This document shows, piece by piece, positions 35,628-44,000 of a DNA stretch of 64,000 nucleotides. The notes below the pieces were generated by a model. It had not been told where the DNA came from. It did no database searches and worked only from the letters and a program-made list of their open reading frames with translations. The first letter of the stretch is position 1. Each line of letters begins with the position of its first letter. The stretch comes from Comamonas testosteroni ATCC 11996 (GTDB lineage: Bacteria > Pseudomonadota > Gammaproteobacteria > Burkholderiales > Burkholderiaceae_C): contig NZ_AHIL01000044.1 in NCBI RefSeq assembly GCF_000241525.1, forward strand, positions 1 through 64,000, in the 5' to 3' direction. A program made the translations under genes and the position numbers.

Positions 35628-36368
35628 CTAATTGTCGTACAGCTGTGCTGTACGTGGATCTTCCATCACAGATGTTACAAGCGAGGGGCGAATGACTTCA
35701 GGTGCCAAACTCGACTGAGCCTCTGAGGGGGACGCAGCAGGAGTTGGGCTACCTTGTGCCGAAGCATCCGGCCCGTAGTTGTTGCGGCGCTCATCAGCGG
35801 TCATGGATTGCGGGCATTTCGAACCCGTGATCTCCAGTGCCACGCGAGCGGCAGGATCCATGCAGTCCATAGCCAGCGAGGCTGCCTTCATGCCCTTGTT
35901 CCAGAGCTCGCGGCTCATTTTCAGGCGTTTGCAATGCTCGTCCGTCCAGGTTGTACCGAAGCTCACGCCAAAGCCTGGGCCGTTGGCACTGCCGCTGCTG
36001 CTGCCCATGCAGGTGTCATTGCTGGTCGTGAGGTTGGGGCCGTTCACGCTGGGAACGTTCTTCATGGTGTAAGTACCTGTGTACTCCACAATGTTCTTGG
36101 ACGTCCCGGACACTGTGTTGTTCAGGTTCTGGGTCGTTGTTCCGCTCGTTGTGATGTTTTGATCGGACGTTGAAGTGGATCTGCTGTCCATCGTGGCGAC
36201 AGATCGACTCTCCGCCGGAGCGGCAACTGGATTGACAATGGTGACCGACTGATTCTGTTGTGCCCCCACGGATGAGGAGTTAGAGGAGCTTTGCGCGCTG
36301 CTGTCGGCACTTTGCGCATAACTGCACAAAGGAACGCAAAGACTTAACAGAGCTATTGAGAATTTCAT
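35628..36368 (-). CDS. Secreted hypothetical protein, Ser/Thr/Asn-rich (cassette gene 2)
   Basis: A 246-residue protein with a signal peptide ending PLCSYA (about residue 18). The next 80 residues are low-complexity Ser/Thr/Gln/Asn (SAQSSSNSSSVGAQQNQSV). A more ordered part follows, with four Cys: NDTCMGSSSGSANGPGFGVS, DEHCKRLKMSRELWNKGMKA, then LAMDCMDPAARVALEITGSK and C. The tail is Pro/Ser-rich. I have no named family for it. Extracellular or periplasmic location, possible disulfides and its place between two other exported proteins suggest a surface structure or secretion accessory role. The start at ATG 36368 is well placed for the signal. Confidence 0.75.
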   Translation of the reverse strand: MKFSIALLSLCVPLCSYAQSADSSAQSSSNSSSVGAQQNQSVTIVNPVAAPAESRSVATMDSRSTSTSDQNITTSGTTTQNLNNTVSGTSKNIVEYTGTYTMKNVPSVNGPNLTTSNDTCMGSSSGSANGPGFGVSFGTTWTDEHCKRLKMSRELWNKGMKAASLAMDCMDPAARVALEITGSKCPQSMTADERRNNYGPDASAQGSPTPAASPSEAQSSLAPEVIRPSLVTSVMEDPRTAQLYDN

Positions 36369-36444
36369 GCTTTGCTCCTATGTTGCCCGAGCCCGGCCAG
36401 GCAGCCAGACCCGGGACACACACAACTATCTTGGGACAGCGGCC

Positions 36445-37128
36445 TTAGTTGGCATTGGCAGTAGAGCCTGCACCAGCAAGACCGGAGGTGCCACCACCAT
36501 TGGAGAAGTAGCCGGCGTTACCCCAGGAACCCGCATTCTGGTGGACGGTACCCACAGAGCCTGCGTTCGATGTGGTGTTGGTCAACGAGCCCCAAGGTGA
36601 GGAAACGGCTCCCGATGTGGCGTTGTAGCCAGAGGTGGTGCCAGCATTGTTGTTGACGTAAGCCAAGCCGCCGCCAGGGCCGGCGCCAGTTGCAGCAACA
36701 TTCGCTGTCTGAGAAGAGGCGCCGCCGAAGGCAGTGCCGCTGACGGGTCCTGCGTTATAGCCGGCAGCAGCAGCCGAGCCCGCATTGGCATTGGTTGCTG
36801 CACCACCACCAGCAACTGCGTTGCCCGAGGTTGCCGAAAGGCTCTTCACGTTACCGAAGGTAGTTGCGCTACCACCGACAGTTGCTCCACCGGCGCCGAA
36901 AGGTCCAATAGCGAAGCCGCCACCAGCAGCATTGGCATTGGAAGTCGCACCGGAAGTGGCGCTATTTGAACTCAGCGCAGCACCGTTGCCCGAGCTGGCA
37001 GCACCCGACACCGTGCCAGAAGATGCGCTCGACGTCGTGTTTGTGGCTGCAATGCTTGAGCTGCTCACGGCAGCAGAGGCAACACCAGTCAACGCAATAA
37101 CCGCCATGGCAATCAGAGACTTTTTCAT
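36445..37128 (-). CDS. Secreted Gly/Ser/Ala/Asn-rich protein, possible fibre subunit (cassette gene 1)
   Basis: A 227-residue protein with a signal peptide (MKKSLIAMAVIALTGVASA). The mature chain is almost free of charge and of large hydrophobic residues, being mostly Gly, Ser, Ala, Thr and Asn, with repeated short strings such as SNANAAGGG, TNANAGSAAAAG and SNAGSVGTV. That composition fits an extracellular fibre, an adhesin or an amyloid-like subunit, though low-complexity shell proteins also look like this. AAAGGAAT lies 4 bases before ATG 37128. It is the first gene of the cassette and faces a NarL-type regulator gene across 523 AT-rich bases. No known curli (CsgA) or Fap repeat is visible. 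Confidence 0.75.
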   Translation of the reverse strand: MKKSLIAMAVIALTGVASAAVSSSSIAATNTTSSASSGTVSGAASSGNGAALSSNSATSGATSNANAAGGGFAIGPFGAGGATVGGSATTFGNVKSLSATSGNAVAGGGAATNANAGSAAAAGYNAGPVSGTAFGGASSQTANVAATGAGPGGGLAYVNNNAGTTSGYNATSGAVSSPWGSLTNTTSNAGSVGTVHQNAGSWGNAGYFSNGGGTSGLAGAGSTANAN

Positions 37129-37651
37129 GATCATTCCTTTGAATAGCGAGTTTTCAGACAAGTGAAAGAGAGAGTGTGTGTGAGCAAAAGACCATTTGCA
37201 GACCTGCAAAAGGCCCCTGTTAACCGTCGTCAAGTTTTGGAGTGCTTAGTTACTTTCCAAAACAGGCATTCGGTAGTGGCAGTTTCAGAAAATGTTAAGA
37301 AAACAGTAATACCCTATTCAAAGATATTTTTTTGCAAATTTAAAATGATAAAAAGATGACTCATTTCTTGTGGATTGAGGATGATGCGCTATTGAATAAA
37401 TAGCACCCTTGGAAAAATTCCTACAATGATAAAAAATGTAATCTTTATTACAGATTATTTTTAAGACAATTATTTCAAAAACAAAGGGTTTTTATCTAGA
37501 TTTATTTCCAGGATGGTTAATACCTTGTATTTGAGTATTAATATGTAAGAAATTAAACTCAATTTTTCTTTATTTGTTTTCTATGGATTTTCAGTAAAAC
37601 AAATTTTATTTTCTGCGTGACTTCCAACCAATCGATCTGCTGGGGTGTCAC
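37129..37651. other. AT-rich divergent regulatory region
   Basis: The sequence is far more AT-rich than the surrounding 60 percent-plus GC DNA, with many A and T runs and no credible gene. It separates the secreted cassette from the response-regulator gene and should contain both promoters. Such composition is typical of nucleoid-protein-silenced, acquired DNA. Confidence 0.6.
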
Positions 37652-38416
37652 ATGTATCTAACCGACGCATCTATGAGTTCACGGTCTGACGTCGGCAGAA
37701 CTGAAGGCGCATCTATCGCTTTCGGTGGCATGTGGCCGTCCGACATGAAAGGTCAGCAGAGCCAACCTGTGCGAGTCTTTCTGGTCGACGAAGACAGACA
37801 CATCAGGAACGTGATCTCGCAGGAGCTCATGCGTGACCCGCGCACTCTTCTGGTAGGGCAGGCGTCCAGCTACAAGGAGGCTCGTAAGAGCATCTTTTCG
37901 CAAGAGTTCGATGTACTCCTCATTGACCTGTCTACTGGCGAAGGTCAAGGAGCTGAGCTGCTGGAGTCGATCCAGCTAAAAAGACCTGAGGTGCTATGCA
38001 TCGCAATTTCTGCAAGTGAAAACGATGATGCCGCCATGGATGCTCTTAAGAGAGGCGCTGTTGGATATCTGGTAAAGAATTCATGGTTTGGAAGCTATTT
38101 GCAGGCTGTGCTGGAAGTCGCCAATGGAGGGGCTGCGATTTCGCCCCGAGTGGCGAAGAAAATCATTCCCAAAATATTCAAGGCATCTATGCAGGGGGAA
38201 AACATCTCCACTCATAAAAAATTTGAGTCGCTGACTGAAAGAGAGATAGATATATTGAAATTGATAGCTCAAGGGAAAAGCACTCAAGAGGTTGCGTCCC
38301 ACCTGGAAATCAGCCCATTGACTGTGGCAACACATGTAAAAAATATTTATGGAAAAATGCAGGTCAGAACCAGAGCACAAGCTGTCAGATATGCGATGCT
38401 GACAGGAATCATTTAA
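37652..38416 (+). CDS. NarL/FixJ-type response regulator (LuxR HTH)
   Basis: A 254-residue orphan regulator. A receiver domain spans about residues 38-160: acidic pocket VFLVDEDRH, phosphoacceptor Asp 92 in VLLIDLSTGEG and conserved Lys in GYLVKNSW. The C-terminal LuxR helix-turn-helix is complete: LTEREIDILKLIAQGKSTQE, then VASHLEISPLTVATHVKNIY. About 35 extra residues precede the receiver, so a later start is possible. No histidine kinase gene is near. It is divergent from the three-gene exported cassette and is its most likely controller. Its codon use and the flanking AT-rich DNA differ from the core genes. Confidence 0.9.
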   Translation: MYLTDASMSSRSDVGRTEGASIAFGGMWPSDMKGQQSQPVRVFLVDEDRHIRNVISQELMRDPRTLLVGQASSYKEARKSIFSQEFDVLLIDLSTGEGQGAELLESIQLKRPEVLCIAISASENDDAAMDALKRGAVGYLVKNSWFGSYLQAVLEVANGGAAISPRVAKKIIPKIFKASMQGENISTHKKFESLTEREIDILKLIAQGKSTQEVASHLEISPLTVATHVKNIYGKMQVRTRAQAVRYAMLTGII

Positions 38417-38606
38417 AATCTCTTGTTTGCCTGAATTTCAATTTCGAGATAAATGGAATTTTTTTACAGATATTCTTTGATTGAGTATTTTTGATAAGAG
38501 AATTTATTCGTAAGGTTGAAGACGATTTTTACCTGACTGCTTTCAATTAGGCAACCCCTATTTGGTAATGTTCAAAAGCCTTCGCAACTTGGGTATGGGC
38601 AAGGCT

Positions 38607-39059
38607 TTAGGCGGTAGAGACCATAGTGCCTGGATACCACTCCGCAACCATCATTGCTGCTTGTTCATGAGCCAATTGCCAGTGCTCCTTTGAGGTGCTG
38701 CCAAAGTGGTCCGGCAATTCAATGTGCCGATCCGCAGCCCGGATAGCAAACCAGAGCCCGCTACTCCAACCATCGTTAAGCGGTGGCTTATGAAGTGCCG
38801 GCGATGTAATCACGATCACCCTCTTACCAGCCGCCCGGGCGTAGCCAATCTCAACCAGAGTGTCATAGGCTTTCAGATCTTCGAGATAGGCCACAACTAC
38901 ATCAGCCCGTGAAATGCCTTGGAGCGCTCCACGGTATGCCGCGTTCTGAGCTATATCAGGCGAGCACGAAGTCACTCCATGCGTGTGCCCGTGGTCGCTG
39001 CCTCTGGCCTTCCAGGGACCAGAGTACATGAACCTCGTGCGCGTCCCGTGAAAGACCAT
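38607..39059 (-). CDS. Nucleoside 2-deoxyribosyltransferase-like protein, C-terminal part of a split gene
   Basis: The frame encodes RTRFMYSGPWKARGSDHGHT, then ALQGISRADVVVAYLEDLKA and YDTLVEIGYARAAGKRVIVI, the C-terminal marks of the nucleoside deoxyribosyltransferase-like fold, with the catalytic Glu in VEIGYA. The fold's N-terminal strand (LVYMAGRMGEP) is not in this frame. It is found at the end of the upstream AlpA-like frame, one base out of register. The open frame also extends upstream of ATG 39059 through AEVLIAPPRE to a stop. So this is either a gene broken by a frameshift near 39085-39110 or two overlapping genes. A weak hairpin (38575-38608) overlaps the stop. Confidence 0.6.
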   Translation of the reverse strand: MVFHGTRTRFMYSGPWKARGSDHGHTHGVTSCSPDIAQNAAYRGALQGISRADVVVAYLEDLKAYDTLVEIGYARAAGKRVIVITSPALHKPPLNDGWSSGLWFAIRAADRHIELPDHFGSTSKEHWQLAHEQAAMMVAEWYPGTMVSTA

Positions 39060-39084
39060 TTCTCGCGGTGGCGCGATCAGTACT

Positions 39085-39447
39085 TCAGCTTCCTGAGCTT
39101 TCCGTTTCTAAATCACCGAGGGCAGTGGATTTGGAAACATCGAAGATTCGCCAGCAAGAAAAATCCCCGCTTGGCTTCTCGTCGTCTACAGGCTCGCCCA
39201 TCCTGCCCGCCATGTAGACGAGGGGGAGTGCAAGATTGACTTGGCGATTTGCATTTCTAGCCTGTAGCCAGTTTTCGATGTCCACCTCGAACCAGCCAAT
39301 GCTTCTATTGCTCATCGGCGTTGGGTGAGGAAACTTGTCCTGCCGCAAGAGCTTGTAGAGCATCGATTTTGATAGCGCTGTCCGAATCAACACCTCATCC
39401 ATAGGGATGACATGTTTAGTGGCAAGTGACGCGCTCTCCCTAGACAT
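39085..39447 (-). CDS. AlpA-like regulator running into a deoxyribosyltransferase N-terminus
   Basis: A 120-residue frame. Residues about 12-65 are an AlpA/excisionase-type winged helix: VLIRTALSKSMLYKLLRQDK, FPHPTPMSNRSIGWFEVDIE and NWLQAR, found in phage and integrative-element regulators. From residue 72 the frame reads LALPLVYMAGRMGEPVDDEK and DFSCWRIFDV, which is not AlpA but looks like the first strand of a deoxyribosyltransferase-like domain. The remainder of that domain lies in the next gene, one base out of frame. The join may be a true fusion damaged by a frameshift, or read-through caused by loss of the AlpA stop. It indicates element-derived DNA. Confidence 0.7.
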   Translation of the reverse strand: MSRESASLATKHVIPMDEVLIRTALSKSMLYKLLRQDKFPHPTPMSNRSIGWFEVDIENWLQARNANRQVNLALPLVYMAGRMGEPVDDEKPSGDFSCWRIFDVSKSTALGDLETESSGS

Positions 39448-39660
39448 ATGGCCTCTTGAACTCGGGTGTTAGGTGCCTGCACCATAGTTAATCTATGCAA
39501 TAAATATTGATTCTTAATAGTTGGAACCAATGTAGGAGGAACTCTAGCACGTAAGTAGAGTAAGAACGATTTGCATTCATAAAAATGCTTGCTGATCACG
39601 TCCTCACCCCGTGGGCGCTGTTTCATATATCAGCCCCAGGTCAGATTTCCCCAACCCCAG

Positions 39661-40437
39661 ATGTGACGAAGTCACAGCCACCGTCTGCGGGCAGCCCAGT
39701 TCAGTAAACCGATTGAGGATGGCGGCTCGAATGTGCAGTTAGCTGACCTGCCGCTCGAACGTGCGTGACATTACTCGTTCACCCTGCCACTTGACGCAGT
39801 TCATCTTGGTCTCAACCAGGCTGCTCCGGTGGTATCCACTCCAGCTTTTCCAGAGCTTGCGACCGAGACGCCGGCATGCGGCGATAGCCGCGTTGCGGTG
39901 TGCCAAGGCATCGCTTTTTGCACACCCTGTCACTCTTTCTCGGGGGAATGATGGGCGCAGCATGACTGCCGCATGCACAGGCTGCGTGCCATAAGCCCCG
40001 GCGCCTGTCACTGTCAGCAGGGGCACCTCGGCAGGAACTGGCCCCAGCAACTGCGGCAACACTGCGGCGCCCGTGACATTGTTAGAAGTAAAGCAGATAG
40101 CTCGTACCTGCAGTGTTTACGCATCAATACCGATGTACAACTTGCGCCATTGACGCCGACGTTCTGCGCCATGCTTTTTGCACTTCCATTCGCCCTCCCC
40201 CAGGAACGTGGTCCCTGTGGAGTCAAGCAGCAAGTTCAGCTCGCCCGAGCTGGGTCTATATGCCACTTGCAAATCCAGGCTGCGTTGTCTGAGGCGCAGC
40301 GTGCTGAAGTCGGGAACTGTCCACGGCAGCCCAGACAAGGCCAGCAGCGGATGCACAAAACCTGCTCTGCAGAGAGTTCAGCACCAGGGCGCAAGCTATG
40401 TTCTTTGGCGAAGGTCACCCCGTTTTTAAACTTCTAC
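39661..40437 (-). pseudogene. IS5-family transposase, degraded
   Basis: Pieces of an IS5-type transposase lie in shifting frames on the minus strand: LSGLPWTVPDFSTLRLRQRS, LNLLLDSTGTTFLGEGEWKC, RRRQWRKLYIGIDA, then an in-frame stop; after it TLQVRAICFTSNNV, LLGPVPAEVPLLTVTGAGAY, AHRNAAIAACRRLGRKLWKS and WSGYHRRSSLVETKM-like sequence with one change; then another stop after RQVS and NRFTELGCPQTVAV. The catalytic Asp regions are recognisable, but at least two stops and an N-terminal frameshift make it inactive. It separates the AlpA-like gene from the CDI immunity genes, as insertion sequences often do at such loci. Confidence 0.8.
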
Positions 40438-40440
40438 ACA

Positions 40441-40704
40441 CTAGTGATTTGTCATAAGAGTCTGGAGATACGTGAGTCGAGCATCATTGATATCTAGATC
40501 CAACAACACCCCTAGGCGAGTTATCTCTTGATACTCGAATGTGCTCAGGACTACGCCATGATCACCGAGAAAATCACACAACATCTCCAGCGCTAGTGTG
40601 CTTTCTCCATGGTCTACATATTCCTTTATGGCATCGATATGAAATTTATCCAGTTTCCGAAAAAACGCATTTGCTAGTTGGCGCAGCTCTTCTTCTTGAG
40701 TCAT
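40441..40704 (-). CDS. MafI-like orphan immunity protein
   Basis: An 87-residue acidic, helical protein: EEELRQLANAFFRKLDKFHI, then AIKEYVDHGESTLALEMLCD, and EYQEITRLGVLLDLDINDAR. This pattern of two amphipathic helices and an LGxxLDLD-like end matches what I know of MafI-type immunity proteins. It lies 93 bases beyond the membrane immunity gene that overlaps cdiA, on the same strand, so it probably protects against a different toxin that was once encoded here. Right beside it is a decayed IS5 copy, the type of debris left when toxin-immunity modules are exchanged. There is no toxin gene of its own nearby. Confidence 0.65.
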   Translation of the reverse strand: MTQEEELRQLANAFFRKLDKFHIDAIKEYVDHGESTLALEMLCDFLGDHGVVLSTFEYQEITRLGVLLDLDINDARLTYLQTLMTNH

Positions 40705-40797
40705 TTTCGATTACTTCTTTGTTGTAGAGGATTACGCGGACGGCTCATGCAACAAGACTAATGCTTGCTGCACATCGATTTATACAATGACGTCCTT

Positions 40798-41088
40798 TTA
40801 AGCAAGAACGCGTTTGTAGATGTATCCCGCACTAAAAATGGCAATAACACACCATGACACCACGTACAAGAAATATCTAGCCTCGTGACTTCCATTAGTT
40901 CTCACATTCTCTGTCATCTTCGGAATGGAAATCATATTTTTCCCATTTAGAAATGCATATATATTCCATGCTAACAGAAATAAAAAACCTAAATATCCAA
41001 TAAAATTCTCCCACCCTTTAAAGAAATACACAGAAATAAATATACCGAAAAATATAACAATTATATGAATATTTTTTTTAATTTTCAC
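40798..41088 (-). CDS. cdiI: Putative CdiI immunity protein, integral membrane
   Basis: A 96-residue, strongly hydrophobic and basic protein with three likely transmembrane helices: IHIIVIFFGIFISVYFF, FIGYLGFLFLLAWNIYAFL, and YFLYVVSWCVIAIFSAGYIY. It starts 11 bases inside the cdiA stop region (overlap 41078-41088), the tight coupling expected of a toxin-immunity pair. An inner-membrane immunity protein is normally paired with a toxin that acts at the inner membrane, such as an ionophore. Its DNA is very AT-rich, like the toxin-coding end of cdiA. I do not recognise a family, so the assignment rests on position, overlap and topology. Confidence 0.75.
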   Translation of the reverse strand: MKIKKNIHIIVIFFGIFISVYFFKGWENFIGYLGFLFLLAWNIYAFLNGKNMISIPKMTENVRTNGSHEARYFLYVVSWCVIAIFSAGYIYKRVLA

Positions 41089-44000
41089 TTTTATTTCTTA
41101 TTTCTAAAATATCAATTTTAATTCTCTCAACAAATGCACTCCATCCTCCAGATAGATCAATAATGGAAATTGCTCTTGCTGCATTTGCAGGAGTATGCCC
41201 AAGAATATCTACAAATAATTTTTCACTTCCTTTCTGCGATCCATATTTCAGCAACTCATCAAGAGCATTGCTATCAGTAACCGCGCTCCCCGCCGATGCA
41301 ACTAGTCCAAGGGCCGCAAGTGTTTGACCTGAAGCCCCAGCGGGAGTCATCAGAGTTGCATAGTTAGCGCCTGTACTAATGTCTTTAAATATCTGTGCAT
41401 CCATAGCCTTGATATACGCGTTAGTTCCAGGGTCGGAACTATCCAAATTTGACCCCAAGCACTCTGGTTTCGCACATGGAAAATATTTTGGCTGGTATTT
41501 TTTTCCATCTAGAATGATGATCTGACTATAGCGACCCTGCTCGTCTAATGGAGCTCCGGTCAGGCGATCTCTTGGCGTCGAGGCAAGTTCATTACCATTT
41601 GACGATGGCATATACCAGTCATATTTACCTGCAGTGCTGCTTTGGATAAATTGCATTAAATCAGCTGCAGGTTGCTTCGGTACGACTTGAACCATTTGGC
41701 CTGTGCTGCCAATGGTCCATACAGCTCCACTGTCATAAATCGCATCGCGCTCACTGGGATCAACAACCATACCCGCCACGATACTTTCCGCTGTTTCAGT
41801 ATTTCCCGCGACTCGCAAGGCATCTTCTATTTGTGTCACTGCGTATTTCCCATTGCTTCTTGCTGCGAGAGTACGAGCCAACAGGCGTTCACTTGGATGC
41901 AACTGCCGATTGTTCATGTCCGAATTAAAGGCCGCGGCCGCACCTGCCGCAGACCCACTGCTGGCTACTGCACCAATCGTCGTGGCTGTTGCGCCGCCTG
42001 CCAAGCTAGCAAGCACTTTAGCGGCTCCCTCTCCCAATCCCGAATTTTGAAGCGCGCTCTGGAATTGCTGCTGCAGTTGCTCAATAGAAGGGGCTGCTGC
42101 GCTGGCCGCAGTAGCGCCCATCGCCCCCTGCACTCCTCCTGAAAGTCCTCCCACCACAGCATGCAGGGCAACACGATAGGCTCCGCCCTCGCTCCACTTC
42201 GCCGCTTCAACGGGGTCCGAGTCCTTGAGTTCGTTGTACTTCCGGCCTGCAAAGTCCCCCACCGCCTTGCTGGCCTGCTTGCCAAACTCCGCCGTGATTG
42301 CCACCTGCGCATCGATGTCGCGCTGCACCTTGTTCTGATCAAAGATCCGCTCGATGCCCGTGGCATCGCCCGTGCGCACGCTCTGGTCGCCTGCGATGTC
42401 GGAGATACCCGCGGTGGTGGTGCCTTGGGCACTGCCGCTGTCCTGGCCTACGCCGGCTCCCACGCCCTTGACGCCGAACTTGCCTGCATCGTTGCCCACG
42501 CTGGCATTGACCCCCACGGCCTGACCTTCATAGTGGGCGCTGTTGTGCAGGTCGCTGGTGGTGAGCGCGCCTTCGGTGCTGAAACGGTTCTTGTCCTGAT
42601 CTATCGCCGTCTGGTTGCTGGCGATGACAGCGCCCTTGAGGTCGGTGTCACCCTTGACGCTGACCTGGAAGCCGCCGTCCCCTGCCTGGATGCCGCTTTG
42701 CTCGGTAACGCTTTGGTAATTGCTGTTGACCTTGCTCTGGCCGGCATTCAATCCGCCGCCAATGGGCACGCCTGCGGGGCTGATGGTAAGGCTGCCGCCC
42801 ACCGTCTGGTTGCGGCTGGCGTAGCTGCTGCTGTCCTGCCGGCTTTCGATATTCAGATCGCCGCCCACATCGGCCACCACCTGCTTGCCGCTGACCACCG
42901 CTCCCTTGAGGTTGGTATCAGCGCCAGACTCCAGGGTCAGGCGCTCGCCGGCGCTGACGAGGCTGTTGGTCCAGGTGACGTCCCTGCCCTCTCCCTTGCC
43001 CTTGCCACGGCTTGCATTGGCGGTGATGCCCATGGAGGCACCACCCTGGCCTACCGAGATGGCGACGCCTACGCCCGCGCTGGAGTTGCTGCTGGAGTGC
43101 TTGGTCTCGACGGTGTTTTCGGCGGCGAGAAGCTTGATGTCGCCATCGGCCTTGAGATGAGTGTTGCCGCCCGTGCTGATGCTGCTGCCGCGCACGGTGA
43201 TGTCCGAATCCTGCCCGGCGCCGGTGGCGCTGATGCGCACGTCGCCGCCTGCAGCCACGGTGGAGCCGGCAGCGGTGTCATAGGTGGTGGTGGACTTGCT
43301 GCCGCTCTTGCTGGAGCCGGCCGTGATGGAGATATTGAGGCCGCCGGCGGCTTTCGGGTCCGCGCTGACGGCAGCGTAGGCGTTGACTGCCGCAAGCCCG
43401 GTGGTGGCGGCGGCCAGTGCCTTCATGCGCGTGTCCGAGGTGTTGTCCGTGGCGCTTTTCATCTGCTGGCCGGTCTGGACGGCCGATATCACCGGCGAAG
43501 TCAGGGCTACGGTCAAGCCGGACTGGCGGAACTTGCTTTCCTGGGTGCTCTTGCCGGTTTCCCGGGCTTCGATGATATCGACCTTCCTGGCGTGGATGTC
43601 GATGTCGCCCTTGGGCGCCAGGACATGGCTGCCCATTTGCTGGTATTGGTTGCCGGCGACCAGATTGACGTCGCCATCCGTGGAGCCGACGGTCGAGGCA
43701 GCCGCATGCGTGCTGACATCCTTGCGGTCTGCGCTCTGCATCTGGTTGCCGACGGTGAAGGCGATGCCGCCGTTGTAGAGGAAGCCGCTTTTCCTTGTCT
43801 CCTTGAAGTGGCTCTCGCTGGAGGTCTCCGTCGCCGCCTGGATAGTCAGGTCGTTCCTGGCCACGATGACGGTGTCGGCATCGGATACGACATTGCTTCC
43901 GGTGACGGTGACGTTCTGTCCTTGCACCGCCACGGTGCTGCCACTGAAGGTGCTGGATACCGCCCTGCTTTCTTCCAGGCTGTCGCGGGTGGTCTTCCTG

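Noticed and set aside
38575..38608. Hairpin AAAGCCTT/AAGGCTTT as a terminator for the deoxyribosyltransferase-like gene.
   Set aside because: The loop is 18 bases, the stem only 8 pairs, and there is no T run; not listed as a separate feature.
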